64,000 bases of DNA from Branchiostoma floridae (Eukaryota; Chordata; Leptocardii; Amphioxiformes; Branchiostomatidae). The notes below the pieces were generated by a model. That model ran no database searches, was not told where the DNA came from, and saw only the letters and a program-made list of their open reading frames with translations. Positions 1 to 12,365 of the stretch are shown piece after piece; position 1 is the stretch's first letter, and each line of letters starts with the position of its first letter. The stretch covers positions 7,811,762 through 7,875,761 of the forward strand of contig NC_049993.1 of assembly GCF_000003815.2 (NCBI RefSeq). The letters are read 5' to 3'. The position numbers and the translations under genes were made by a program.

Positions 1-235
1 TGTTTTTGTTATTGTTAAATACATGTATTCTGTAATTGTTCCCCAGGCTTACCTGAAAAACAGGTTAATGACCTGAGTTATGGTTAAACAATGAAGGGAT
101 TTGCACACCCCTCCTTCACCTTAAAAAGTCATGTGCAGGCCAGGCGAACAGGTTGGCAAATGATTCTCGAGACAGAAGCACACCAACAATGATTTTTGTG
201 GATATGACATTTTGTGTTTCCCCTGGGTTCTGTAG

Positions 236-1969
236 GTACAGCTAGAGAACATCCTAGAGCGTGAGGGGGGCTGGGACGCCGTGCAGGACTGGATGGATGT
301 GCTGAGTGGAGGGGAGAAGCAGCGCATGGCTGTAAGTTATGTCTGATTGCTGCCCTCCATCCACCTCTGTCAAGGGGGTTGGCTTTTTGCAAGTCCAGTT
401 TTCTAAGATCTTCATTGACACTGTCTACCCATCTCCTCTTGGGGTGCACACGTGGGTTCTGGCCCACTACAGACAAGTTCATGACCTTTCTTGGCCAGTT
501 GTCGTGAGTCATTCTTTGCACATGGCCATACCAGCGGAGTCTGTCGTAGCACAAGATATCATGGAGTAAACCTAACCTACGCGTAAGCTGTTCAGATGGC
601 ACTCTTTCTGCCAGTCTTCTGGAGCATAACCACCTGAATACCAGATGATACTAATAATAAATGTTTTTTCAGATGGCGCGTCTGTTCTACCACAAGCCCC
701 AGTTTGCTATTCTGGACGAGTGCACGTCGGCTGTGAGTGTGGATGTGGAGGGGTACATCTATAACCACTGTCGGGAGGTGGGCATCACTCTGTTCACCGT
801 GTCCCACAGGAAGTCACTCTGGACCCACCACGAGGTAATCATGACATTCCTGTCAGCTTTTCAGACTTACACTGTTTGTTTGTTTGTTTTATTTGGATCT
901 CCATTAGTGATACTAAATATAGTATCACTATTCTTCCTGGAGTCCTACAATACATGAGCGATAAATACAATACTTAAGCAACAAATCTTATACAATAAGT
1001 AAACAGAAAACCAACAAAATCAACTGAGGTAACTCAAAGTGAAGGATGGAGATCAGAGGTCAAATAAAAATGCCATAACTTAGGTTTTGTATGCAGAAGG
1101 TGAATAAAACATGATTAACAAAACATAATTGATTCTAACAAACTGAATATGCATTATGAATATAAGTACGAAGTAAAGTAGTCGTGATGATAATAAATAA
1201 TATAATGTAAACAGCTATACATAACTGAAAATGACATTATCAACAAAATAAACCAAAGTAATGTATTACCAAAACAACAGCAACCGCTGAATGAAATAAA
1301 GGTAATATAAAAGAATTGGGTTGCCTTTGTCTTCGAACATATACAATGTACATGTATATACAACTGTACAACAATAATTATTCTATCATATTACCACCAC
1401 ATACTCAGTGGTGTCTTACTCAGTGGTGACTATACTGTCTTTCTCTACTAAGTTAAAGGGAAGGAATACAATTGTAGATAATCAATTTCTTATGTCAGCT
1501 GCAATCATGTCCAACTCTTTACCAATATAGGTCCAGTACAGTCATAATACACAAACCATTCTTGCTTGATAATGTTATGCCTAAATTATATTCCATGTCA
1601 TAACTACATGGAAAACATTAAAAGTTAGTGTCTAGTGTTTCCACCTTGTTACTCAGTCATTAGTGTTTCTAGATTAGAATTGTTGCTTTTGCCATATCTT
1701 GTGTAATTATTGTTACAAGCTTATCCATTCATTCAAAAATCTTCTGGGCTTTTTTGTGGATCAAGCTTATGAAGCACAGCTTAATATTTAATTATGATGA
1801 TAACATTTCAACAGTCTCAATGATAATTTTAAAATGAAAATTTGTATTAAACTTTCAACCATTGAAAACATTTTTCTTTGCCTCTTTCCAGTACTACCTC
1901 CACATGGATGGCAGGGGGTCATTTGAGTTCAAGCCTATCTCAGAGGACACTGTGGAGTTTGGGTCTTAA
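236..1969 (+). CDS. ABCD3: ABCD3/PMP70 peroxisomal ABC half-transporter, C-terminal exons (5' truncated by window)
   Basis: Last three coding exons: 236-331, 673-834 and 1892-1969 (stop TAA 1967-1969), all phase 0 with GT-AG borders. They encode the C-terminal half of the nucleotide-binding domain: the ABC signature [10 protein letters not shown] spans the first exon junction, followed by Walker B FAILDE, the D-loop region CTSAVS and the H-loop FTVSHR. The tail YYLHMDGRG...EDTVEFGS matches ABCD3 almost residue for residue. ABCD3 is known as a peroxisomal membrane half-transporter that imports long- and branched-chain acyl-CoAs and bile-acid intermediates as a dimer. The upstream exons with the membrane domain and Walker A lie before base 1. 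Bases 1-235 are the 3' part of an intron. ABCD3 is preferred over ABCD1/2 because of the tail. Very sure. Confidence 0.95.
342..602 (-). mobile_element. LINE reverse-transcriptase C-terminal remnant in an ABCD3 intron
   Basis: On the minus strand this intron reads about 87 codons without a stop. The pattern is characteristic of the C-terminal end of non-LTR retrotransposon ORF2 proteins: [12 protein letters not shown], then W-P-K-V-x-NL, then K-RRW-D-V-x-DL, ending [10 protein letters not shown]. No catalytic domain is present, so this is a dead 5'-truncated fragment. The assignment rests on pattern recognition of the RLRWYGHV motif; the clade cannot be told from this piece. Confidence 0.65.
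870..1110. repeat. Dispersed repeat family B, copy 1 (LINE/SINE-tail-like)
   Basis: The segment starts with TTTGTTTGTTTG, then a TTTGGATCTCCATTAGTGA block, then TTCCTGGAGTCC, then an ACAAAATCAACTGAGGTAA block and GATCAGAGGTCAA. The same blocks in the same order occur at 10375-10600 and 51263-51425. The simple-repeat edge suggests the 3' tail of an antisense retroelement. It lies in the intron before the last ABCD3 exon. Confidence 0.6.
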
Positions 1970-3214
1970 GTTTTCACACTGCAAAGACAAGAGAAAATGT
2001 ATCAAACAGAACAAGGACTTTCATGTTGGTTTTCAACATCTTTGTTTAATTGTGTTCATTCAGTAGTGGTACAGAATATTACAAGTATGCAATTTTGTAT
2101 ATGTAATTATTTTTCAGAATAAGCTTTCAGTACCAAGTAGTAAGGGAACTTAATATACTTACTGCTGTGAAGACTCTTTAGTTTTGTACAGTATATGACC
2201 TATCATTCTCAGGTGTTGGTTTTGTACTGTATGCTGTGTAAAATGCTTGCATTGTACCAGTAATTCTCACCATTTTTTGTAGTCTAACCAGGCTGTCTCC
2301 AGCTTTAATTTTTTCCTCGTTGCTCTCATTGTTGGAAAGCACATGTTTTTCATTTTCCTTGTGAAATCAGTTTTATATGTCATACTTTAGCTCAGGGCTC
2401 TAGCTAGCGTCCGTTTTCCCGTCAATTGACGGAAATTTGCTGCATGTGACAAAAAATGTTTTAAACCAATCCGTCAACATTGACAGACAAAAATTTTTGG
2501 TGGAAGCTACAGGCGGCTTGGGAACATTGTCCACAGCCGTAAAAAGCCACACACTGTTTGTCTTGCTATTGTTATGATTGTTGACAATGTGTGTCGGCGC
2601 CCTTTCGCATACGATAATCTCATTAAAAGCCCGTTTTTCAAGGTCTCAGTTCCGTCTTTCTAACTTAATTTTTGCGGTTTTCGCGACAATGGGAATTGGC
2701 TGACGGAAAAGAAATTTGAGCTGGCTAAAGCCCTGCTTTAGCTTTTGGGGCAGATGGACTGAAATTTTCAATGGCCTGGAAAGATTAGAAGAACTGACTG
2801 AAAAAGGCCATTGCTTATTAGAACTTGGGCTGGCAAAACACCCCAAGGCCTGCCTGTTGAGAAATGATGGCCAGGCTACATTTTCTGCAACTACCTAAAT
2901 ATTCAGAGTAACAATTGAAAGAAAAGTAATCAGCAAGTAACCCCAGACAGTTGATTACTCAAATAAAAATGAGATCTCATAAATCTGTAATTATATCTTT
3001 CAAGTGTGTGATATGTTTAATAATGCATTGGTTTTATTTCAAAAATAATGTGAATAATCAGATTAAGTCTATTTCATAACCTAATCGGGTTTGCAGCATA
3101 TTGTTGATTTCTAATTTAGATACATGTATACATATATATTTGTATATATGGTCCATTTACACGAATATTTAAAGTATGAAAGGTATGTTGTAAAATTGTC
3201 TTTGAAACAATAAA
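1970..3214 (+). other. ABCD3: ABCD3 3' UTR (inferred)
   Basis: The region is AT-rich and follows the ABCD3 stop without another gene. The first convincing AATAAA signal (3209-3214) marks a plausible 3' end. It contains a hAT-like MITE (2393-2735). No coding potential is seen. Confidence 0.45.
2393..2735. mobile_element. hAT-type MITE with perfect 8-bp target-site duplication
   Basis: The element begins CAGGGCTCTAGCTAGC and ends GCTGGCTAAAGCCCTG, imperfect terminal inverted repeats. It is flanked on both sides by the 8-bp direct repeat CTTTAGCT (2385-2392 and 2736-2743). CAGGG termini with an 8-bp duplication are diagnostic of the hAT superfamily. At 343 bp and without an ORF it is non-autonomous. 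It sits in the ABCD3 3' UTR. Confidence 0.85.
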
Positions 3215-5471
3215 AAATTACCTGAATTATTGGTTTCCTCTGACTTGTTTTCTTGCTGTACCTCTTAAATGATGTGGCAGTTTGCTTTACTATTGAAATA
3301 TTTCTTATTTTATATCTCTAAGCTTGCAGGTGAATGAGAGGATGTTTCTTCTTTTCAATAATTCAAACCAGGGCCAGTTACAGCCCTGGACAGCACAGTT
3401 TGAGTTACAGAGGCTAGTGGTGCTGAAGTTCATGTGATATCAACCCATTACTTTCAAAGTACACAACAAGTAGATAACGATGGACAAACAAGTCAAAACA
3501 CAACGTCATGCCTTATGTAATGTGCAGTTGATAAGTGTCTGTATCACTAAGGTTGATGTTATTGGCAAACTTGTGCTATTGTTCGTGTCTGTGAATAGAA
3601 ATTATACTTCTCAGAGACCAAAATGCTGTGTTGAACTATCTTGTTTCAATTCCATTATGTTGCATTTTATCAATGTTAGCTTATTATGCTAACTTTGTAA
3701 TTGTAATATGTCGACATCGTTCTAAACTTTAATTGTAATGATCACAGTATAAGAATTTGGTCCAAGCATTCCGTTTCAGTGTTTGCATAACCGAATAGTA
3801 TCGTGAAAGGAAGGCATATTAGACATTAACTTGCTATGGGGAGCATCCTAATGATTAAAGGAAGACATATTTTCTTAATGTTTAATAATGAGTAATGAAG
3901 CGTTATTTAAGGAGGTTTGGCTGGCGCCCCACAGTCAACACATCTGCCAAAACAGTGGTCAGTAAATATTTGAAGTGTCGGACAGTGTCCACGGCAGCAG
4001 ATCAGACTACATTAAGAGATGTCGGTGGCACGCCTTGCCCAATAAACCCACCGTTCTTATCTTAATGTGTAATGGCATGTTAAACGAACTGGTGATTGTG
4101 GCAAGTACTTTTGAGCAAACAAAACAAAACAATTACAAAGTAACACCAAACTGTTATACTCAAAATCAGTTCACTCCTCTCAGTGGAATGAAAAATAGCG
4201 TAGAATTCTTTTTAGAATAGCGCTCCCATTGCATTTATTACATTCTTACTTCTGCGCAATTTGTTGTTCTTGTTTGGACAATGTCAAAGAAAGGATGTTC
4301 TGAGTTCCATTGATGAACGTTGACAATGTCTACAATGAAGACATCGTCTTACAATTTGTTTTGCTGTTGAAGTGACAGGGCTTAGGCCTATAGGGGGCAC
4401 AACGTTTACAGTGTTTGTATTTTACTTTATATAACTACTGACCTATTTTTCAAGAGAGGTAAGGTAATATGGGCCTTTCTTATCGTGTTTGTCGTGGGCA
4501 TGACAAAGTCTCCTCACCAGCTCTTCAGGCACGTCAGTCATAGTCTCCAAGCAGACGTGTCAGCTAGATAGAAAAAAAGAGAACAAATAGGGACAATAAG
4601 TTGCCATGGGTTTTCAGCCAGTCTTTTGCAGTGTATCCAGTTATCTAACGGCCGGTCAGTTTACTCCTCGGCTAATTAACTCCTTTTATGCTTTTATTCC
4701 TAACTTGGCCAAATTACTATTCGGCCAGGCCGAAGTCTGGTAGAGACTACGTCAGTCATTTAGACTTCAGTCAAGAGACCAGAGGTCCCGAGGTTATAGG
4801 CGGACGGCGAACGTTGACTGAAAAGGTAAAGAAAAATTCAATTTCTTCTCAAATCTGTTTTTAATCGTCAGGTAATAACTGATAGATTAAATGTTAAAAG
4901 CAAGAAGGGTTTAATGGGGGTACTTGGCAAAGCCAAAGGTAAATTCAGGGCGGCGGCAACGCTTACGTTACCTTGACGCACATTCCTATTCGTAAATCTA
5001 GGCAGCAAACAGTACAAAAGCGGAGAATCCATTGTGACTTTTGAGTAAAAGGTCGTTCGACTGCGCGACACGAAGAATCTGTATGTACATTAATGTCCAA
5101 GCACAAGTTGGTGGGGAAAACTCATGGTCCCCTTTCTCAAGTTATCCGTTTTTGTCTACCACCCGTTTTCTCTCCTCCAACAGCAGCCCCTGTTTGGAGA
5201 GAATATATGATTAACTTTTAATCACTCTTCACAAATATAGCAAACAAACAAATCAAGAAGAGGTTAGATAGAGGTGTACGAATAAGGAAGGGCTATTGTC
5301 TTGATCTAACATTTCTAACATGTTATTGTCTTGATAATGTCAACCTAACAGAAAAATTTGGGCCTTGATTTTGGTCGATCGTAGTTCCGCCGTGACTTTA
5401 TCAACTGCATTGCATCACCGAGACGCTTATCTCTTCAGACAGCTGAAGAGGACTGGGCCAGTCGATCGAAA
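3215..5471. other. Intergenic region ABCD3 to SLC46, no gene seen
   Basis: No exon with convincing splice sites and family similarity was found on either strand. The sequence is AT-rich apart from GC-richer patches near 4640-5060 and 5340-5471, the latter immediately upstream of the inferred SLC46 start and probably its promoter and 5' UTR. Confidence 0.5.
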
Positions 5472-8400
5472 ATGCCGGCGAATCCAAGTTTTGAGGAAGA
5501 CGGTTCGTCCCCTGGTAAAATGATTTCCCGTTATTCTTTTTATTCTACTCATACAGAAAGTAAGCATCCTGGCTGGATTAAATATCATTTTTATAGATAA
5601 TAGATAACAATGATAGTAGTTTTCTCCACAGGAGAAAGTAACAAAATGTACAATGGAATAAACTAAGTGGGTGGTTGCGTTTTGCGTCCCCATGTCACTA
5701 CCCAAGTATATATCCAAGCTGACAAGAGTTTTTCGTCCTCCCCCTTGAGTCAAGGAGTGTCTGACATAGCAGCAATCCATGCCATGTATGGTCGTATCAA
5801 AACATAAATGATAAACAGCAGTTTATTTCAATCTCATTGGCTCTGATTGTATTTCATGGTCACGGATGATGCAACAAGGCTGATTTTAGTCCTTGCGTCG
5901 ACATACAATAGTGGGTGACCGAGGAGTAACGTTGTATACATTATTAGTGTCATTGTTCTTACCCATATCTGATTATCAAAATACAAGAAAGCATCTAGTA
6001 CCTAGCTTACTTTCCTATGACAGGAGCGAAGATTTCAGGAGACGCGACAGAAAAGAAGATGTCGGGAGACGCGACTAAAACATCCGAGAAGAAGTTTGAT
6101 GACCCGCCTCAATCGGAGCCGGTCAAGCCTTACTGTCCTGTGACAGTGGAGCCGATCGCTTTTCTTGTGGTAAGTGTTTTGTTCAATAAAAGGCCATTCC
6201 ACTTCTAGGCAATGGACTAGGTTGGTGGATGATGGAAATTATTCAACTAGGAGATAGCGGCGAACACTGTTTTTTGAAGGATTGAAGGCTGGAAGCTTGC
6301 ATGCAGGAGGAAAACATTTGTCATCATCGAGAGGGTAACCAGACTTTTAGACTCAGGTAATTGAACATTACAACAATGAGAGCTAGAGAAAGACCTATTA
6401 TAAAACGGCTCTCAATAGAGGGACAAGTAGTGTGAGATCTGCCGAACAATGGCCATGGAAGTACCAATAGAAAGGGGACAGAGAGACAAGTTTCGCCTGT
6501 GAGAGAGGGGTCCAGCTTTGATAATCTTTGATGCCATCTGAAAGCCAATGGTCGTGCAAGTTCTCCTTTGGATGCTGCCTCACAGTTGTATACGGTCCTT
6601 TGGGATGAGACAATTGGCTACATTCGGATGATATTTGTCTAAGAGTAATTTAGTTGACATATAAAATACTAATGATAGTTGAATAACAACTGTTTGCGTT
6701 GTTTTGGTTTGACGACAGGTCGTGGCGGTTTTGATGTGCCTGACACTGCAACAACAGTACATCTACTACCGCATCTCCGGCAACGGCACGGTCAACCAGC
6801 AGGGGTCCAGCTGCTACGGCAACAGCTCCAACTCATCGGAGTATCAGGTAGGAAACGATTACTTTCATGAAGAAGTATGATTGTGATTTTACTCTATCGA
6901 AAATAGTAAGTCCATCCAGGCGTGAGTGAATCAAATCGATCTTACCCAGCTTGTACTTTGGGGCAAAAATGTTATCTTACTCCTAAAGAAGCTTTTCTGA
7001 TTGTACGCAACAAACATAAGTGGCAAAGAAATCTTTGGTAACACCTCTCCTGACGGAGTTGTTTTATCTGGTGTCATTTTTGTCAGTGAAAGACTGGTTG
7101 CCAAAAGTAGCTTACATGATGTTCCAGTGCAGTACGTGTAGCAACAGAGTACAAACTTTTTCTTTCACATTTCCTGTGTCACCCAGGACAAACAAGGCGC
7201 TCAGGCAGAAGCCATCCAATGGGCCACAGCCATACAGCTGGCTGGTGGCATCCCTGCCCTTATAGTAACGGTTCTCATTGGTTCTTTGTCCGACAAGCTC
7301 GGCAGGAAGCTCAATCTTATCATCCCCGTCGCGGGCACCCTGGCCAGGTGAGTATGTCTATCTTGGAGTTTATAACTTTCGTTCAACACAAGCAAATTGC
7401 TTATCATGCATATAGGTGAGCATGTCGTTTAGGGCCTGGTCTCATTTGTCCTACGGCTATCGTACGATTGCAAATTGATAATCGTCCACGTGTGCTACAA
7501 ACTTCAGCTGTCTTGTTACCGAAAAAGGGGGCCTTAGCTCATTGTCCGTGGTTGGTTCTGCCACAACTTAGCGGAAATCCGAAGACGAATGTGACCAGTC
7601 CGTCACTCTTCAGTTTAAGCTTATAAATCAATTTCACCAAGGCTACAACTTAAATGTTTTCTAAATGACAGAATACATCATGATGAAATAAACATAGAAT
7701 CAGCTTTATCTTAAAGACAGATATAGATAGAAAAGACTCTTAAGAATCATATTTCATTTTTATTTTATTTTCCAGGTTAATCCTTGCCGCCTGTGTCGTC
7801 CAGTTTAACCTTCCACTAGCGGTACTCATACCGGGTAAGGCTACGGACACATTTACATAATATTCATCATGTTACGCTTTACTAGGCTTTATCATTTTAT
7901 ATGAATATGGCATGATTATTGTAAGCTATCTCTAACACAGGTCTCTACCGAAGAACCATTATTTTGTTGTGATCGTTTATCCAGCGTCCTTCATCAATGG
8001 TCTGACGGGTAACAACGCTGCGTTGATCGGAGGTTCGTTTGCGTACATCGCTGACATCACGGTGGAGGGGACGTCTCGCTACTTCCGACACGCCATCATG
8101 ACCGCCGTTTTGGGTAATGTTGTGGTTTTACAAGTTTTATTTCTTTCCTCTCCTTAGTAGTAAATGGCAAACTTTGTTAAGTGTTGTAGAAACTATGCTA
8201 GTAGTATTAATGACGCTGTACATGTAAATGTCACAATGTATGAAATTGTTGATACTTTTTAATAAATCTTTTAAAAAAGAAGTTAGCGATGGCTGACCTT
8301 GACAAAACTTGCCAAAAAACACACGAATACATGGGATTTATGTTAATAACCTTGTTTAAAGTGTGAAGATCAAAGAGGTTGTAGGGAGATAATACATTGT

Positions 8401-10911
8401 ACTACATGAAACATGCAAAATCGCTGCAGGTTCTGTGGCAAACTATAACTCATGGCCATGTTCTAGCAATTGATTGGTCGTTTGTTCCATCGATCGATTG
8501 ATCAGTTGACTGGTTCATTGATAAACTATATATTTCCTTGATTGACTGATGGTACAATTTATCAATTGATGGTAACCATTCTCACAAACCGTAGGGTTGA
8601 AAATTTAAAAAACAAATTACTTCCCAAATCATAATTTTGACGCAAGGAGAGAAAAAATCACAACCCTAACTGTATGATTTCCCTTTTCCTTCTTCAAGGA
8701 ATGGCTGTGATCGTCTCGGCCCTGGGCGGGAGTTTTTGGTTCCAAGCACTCGGCTTCCCTGCTGGGATTTCCCAACCATTTTGGTTCAGTGTGGGTTTGT
8801 GCGCCTTCTGCCTCCTGTACACCATCTTCGCTATCAAGGAGACGTGGCCGCGACAGCCTGGCAGTCAGCTGTGCGCGCTGTCCAACATCACCGGCTTCAT
8901 CCAGCTCTTCAGGGGCAAAAGGAAGACACCCAGGTGGCCGCTGGGTGTCCTTCTCTTCTCGTATTTTCTCCTCTTCGGCGTGAACAACTCTGTGTTGGGA
9001 GTGTTCCTCACCTATTCCATCGGCCCGCCGTTTTTGCTGGGCTCCGGACTATGTGGGGTACTTTCCAGTNNNNNNNNNNNNNNNNNNNNNNNNNNNNNNN
9101 NNNNNNNNNNNNNNNNNNNNNNNNNNNNNNNNNNNNNNNNNNNNNNNNNNNNNNNNNNNNNNNNNNNNNAGAATCACGATATTGACATATTATGGTTTAG
9201 TAACTAATACAGACTGCATTTGATACGAAGCCCCCTTGTAAACAGTGGTCACCCCAGAAACACGGGGATCATATCAATAGACATATACGGCCCTCTAGAG
9301 ATGCACTGTCCAGAAAAAATGTTATCTTAAAAATTTCTGATCAAATTCTCACTTTGCAATAAATCAATATGCACTGTATACAATATAGTTTGTGCTTTTA
9401 GCGTTGTATGTGTGTCGATATGAGCGTCTATTTCCCCATTTGTACAGCGGCAGCTGTTGGTGTTGTGCAGTCGTCCAGCACAACGGTTCTGCGGACCATC
9501 ATGTCTAAGATGGTTGGACAAGGAGAACAAGGTATGTACGATCTTACGTGTGAGATAATCTATAAAACGATGTTGAAGGCAAAATCATTAAAGGAGTACG
9601 AGTCAGAATATGGTACCAATCTCTCTGTCGAACCTCTAGAATTTTCTTTTACTTTTAGTAGACGTCGACAATACAAACACCAGAACGATATTCCATCTTT
9701 AAAGCAAAACACCAAGTAGAGTGAAATCTTTCATTATATCACACAAAATACCCCAAAAAGGCGATTTGCGAGTTGTTGGTTTGGGCCTTCGTACTTACGA
9801 GCAGTTCCCAACACACAATGTTACGTTTACATATTTGATCCTCCACGTACAGGTAGCTTGTTCGGCCTGACGTCCTTTGCGAACAGCCTGTCCGGTGTGG
9901 CGTTCGCCCCCCTGTGGAACTTGGTGTACGCCAGCACCATCCCCATCATGCCGGGTATGATCTTCCTCATCTTTGCCGGGGTGAACCTGTTGTGTGCCAT
10001 CCTGGCCGGGTGAGTCGCTTTTACAACGTTGTTTGTTTGTTTGTTTGTTTGTTTGTTTGTTTGTTTGTTTGTTATCTCCATGAAAATGATATTGTTTTTG
10101 GTGTGTCTATGTGTCTGTGTGAGTGTTTGTGTGTCTGGATTTTTGCAGTCAGCATAATTCAAAACCTCCCGATGGATTACGATGATATTTGGCATGTGGG
10201 TAAGTGTTGGAAAGACAAAGGTCAAGGTCGATTTTGCGCCCCTTGTATGTGCCCTTGGTACTGCAGCAGAACTTCCATTTTTGTATCATTTGACCTGGAC
10301 ATGCTGTGGTCTTGATTTTTTGGTGGCAGCTTGTGATGTAAGGAAGAAGTGATGTATGTTTTGGTCCCTAGCAGTTTGCTCTGGAACGGCGGGGACCAAC
10401 ACCATTCTTCTTGGAGTCCGTAACAATACATGTGCAATAAAATGAAATGATGTAAGAAACAAAGCCTGTACTATTTATAAACAGAAAATTTAACTTAATC
10501 AACTGAGGTAAAAGTAAACAGGAGAGATCAGAGGTCAACTTATAATCTACGTTTTGTATGCAGAAATTGAATAGAAATAATGAAACTGAGACACTGTTCC
10601 AACGTTACATTTACTGCTAGGACATGGAATCATTACAAATTTTATACGTGTTCTATACAAAATGTACTTCTGTAAATGATTCAGGTCGAAGTTTGTGAAA
10701 AGCTTGTGATGCAAACTCTTAACTGAATGTTTTGGAAAAGGTTGCGTTCAAACTCTTACTCTTATTAACAACTTTTTAAATGTTCCTTATTGCCCGCAGG
10801 ATTGTGAAGTTCAACGTGCCAGAAATGGTGGAAGGAACCCCCGTCGACAAGCACCTCAGCACCTTAGCACCTGTGGACAAGGATAAGAAAGAAAACATGA
10901 CCAAGTTGTAA
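5472..10911 (+). CDS. SLC46-like: SLC46-family (proton-coupled folate transporter-like) MFS transporter, part lost in assembly gap
   Basis: Exons: 5472-5514, 6024-6169, 6719-6847, 7187-7347, 7776-7834, 7985-8113, 8699 to at least 9069 (runs into the N gap), 9448-9531, 9853-10009, 10800-10911 (stop TAA). Phases agree at every visible junction. About 463 aa are visible; roughly one helix-pair exon is missing or cut in the gap. MFS signature GSLSDKLGRK lies between the second and third membrane helices; EPIAFLVVVAVLMCLTLQQQ is helix 1, followed by an N-glycosylation-rich loop (GNGT, GNSSNSS), as in SLC46A1/A3. Family members carry folates or lysosomal small molecules with protons; the substrate here cannot be told. 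Start: ATG 5472 is chosen because the short exon MPANPSFEEDGSSPG joins in phase to the acceptor at 6023; ATG 6017 inside that acceptor is the alternative. The soluble N-terminus (about 60 aa) is longer than in human paralogues. Confidence 0.9.
9070..9169. other. Assembly gap (100 N)
   Basis: A run of 100 N interrupts the SLC46-like gene between the exon starting at 8699 and the exon starting at 9448. The length is a placeholder, so the true distance is unknown. The missing coding portion should correspond to about two membrane helices of the second MFS half. Confidence 0.98.
10030..10073. repeat. (GTTT)n microsatellite
   Basis: About ten perfect GTTT units lie just inside the last SLC46 intron, directly against dispersed repeat family A. 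They are probably the simple tail of a retroelement or an expanded insertion-site repeat. Confidence 0.9.
10074..10330 (+). repeat. Dispersed repeat family A, copy 1
   Basis: The order of blocks is: ATCTCCATGAAAATG tip, TTTTTGGTGTGTCTATGTG, a TGTGTCTG run, GATGGATTACGATGATATTTGG, AAGGTCAAGGTCGATTTTG, and GGTACTGCAGCAGAA. The same order recurs at 17895-18115 (inverted), 28390-29702, 32788-32990 and 52126-52257. It looks like a non-autonomous DNA element with a palindromic tip. Confidence 0.65.
10375..10600. repeat. Dispersed repeat family B, copy 2
   Basis: Shares with 870-1110 the blocks TTCTTGGAGTCCGTAACAAT, AACTTAATCAACTGAGGTA, GAGATCAGAGGTCAAC and ACGTTTTGTATGCAGAA. It adjoins family A copy 1 in the last SLC46 intron. 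Confidence 0.6.
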
Positions 10912-12365
10912 ATCTCCAGTCCTGTTACTGCCAGCGATAATCACTGCACCGTAGTAAAGGTTACAGTATGGATGTACGGGGTAGCCATGTACAGGTTACA
11001 CATATTCATGTTTCAGGGAACATATTGTTTTATCTTTCATCAGTGTGCTTTTCGTCTTCTTCTTCTGTCGTGAATCTATCAGAGCTTAGAACTGCTGGTG
11101 ACATCAGCATATTATCAGCTGTTACAGAAAGTATGAATGAATAAACCACCGAGTAAGCGAAGCGAGGCCAAACATCTATACACTTCATTACCCTATCTAG
11201 ATATGGATTTTTTTTTATATTGGAGCAAATAAAGCGACAATCCTATATTATTTTTGAAAACTCACAGCATTATATTAAAGGCTTTTCCAAACTCTGTGTG
11301 AATTAAACTGTTGAATATATTCTATCATACAAAATGCACTGATGTACTAGTATTCACCAGTCAATGTGCATTAGGTAATAAAGTGCCGTGTGCGGACACG
11401 GAGTCAGTTAACGAAAAAGAAAAGAATATGCCACATTAGTCTATGCTTCATGCATGCCAGTCTATGCGTCTGCTATATCAGTCTATGGTATATTAGTCTA
11501 ACCTACATCAGTCTACACATGTACTACATCAGGCTATGCTATATCAGTCTATGCTATATCAACCAATGTTGCATTACTCCAAGGACGTTATACTAGTATA
11601 AGATAACATCCTTGATCAATCTAACCTACATCAGTCTATGCTGCACTGGCAGGACTTCTTCATAGCGCCATTGAACTGCCGCATATATCATTCTTAAACC
11701 TCTTATAATTCCAACGGACACCGTAATATCGTCACATGAGAAGAAAATATGTGATTGCAACAAATGTACCAATGTAGCATTAGTACACTTCAGATACTTA
11801 GGTGTTTAATACAATGACCTTAGGCCTCTATAACAATGTTCTTGATGTGGCGGTATTATGGCACCCATGGAATTATGAGAGATGATGTCCGCTTTCTTTG
11901 ACGCATCACAGAACAACAACAGCAGATAAGATTAAGGGGTCCGAACGCTTCTTTGTCGTTGTTCTTAGTGCGTAACTTCGGACCCACAAATCCACGACAG
12001 GTAAATTATTAGTCTGTGTAACACAAACTCTGCTGTCCAGGGCTATAACTGGCCCCTCCCCGCAGAGGAGGCCGGCAGATGCTGGGCGGGCTGTTATAAG
12101 CGAGATTCAATCAGGCTAGTTAATTATAAGACCAGTAGCATACGGCGCTGATCATGGTACACAGACGGTGACGTGAACAGTAAACAGTGATGACGTATAA
12201 ACTGTAAACAGGCTACACAAACACCGGCAGGTGCACACAGGTTAGAGGTTAGAGGCTGATTCTTTATTTGTTCTGTCGTTAATGTTTTACAAGTTAGCCT
12301 GGGAGCCCTTAGCCTAAGGTTTTACCGTTATAAACAATGACTCGACTGGATTGGAAGCTGTAGAT
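10912..12365. other. SLC46 3' UTR, intergenic region and B4GALNT upstream region
   Basis: An AATAAA near 11140 is the likely end of the SLC46 transcript. The rest holds a TCAGTCTA minisatellite (about 11430-11640) and, from about 12050, a GC-richer stretch ahead of the glycosyltransferase start that is the likely promoter. No other gene is seen. Confidence 0.45.
11430..11640. repeat. TCAGTCTATGCTATA minisatellite
   Basis: Degenerate tandem units of about 15-20 bp built on TA(T/C)(T/A)TCAGTCTATGCTATATCAG, at least eight copies. The regular open frame it produces is a repeat artefact, not a protein. Confidence 0.75.

Noticed and set aside
11390-11596. Plus-strand frame with repeated YISLCY
   Set aside because: Translation of a tandem minisatellite, not a protein.
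12351-12365. TTG 12351 as start of the glycosyltransferase
   Set aside because: Non-ATG start in a eukaryotic gene; ATG 12366 lies just downstream in frame and right before the signal anchor.
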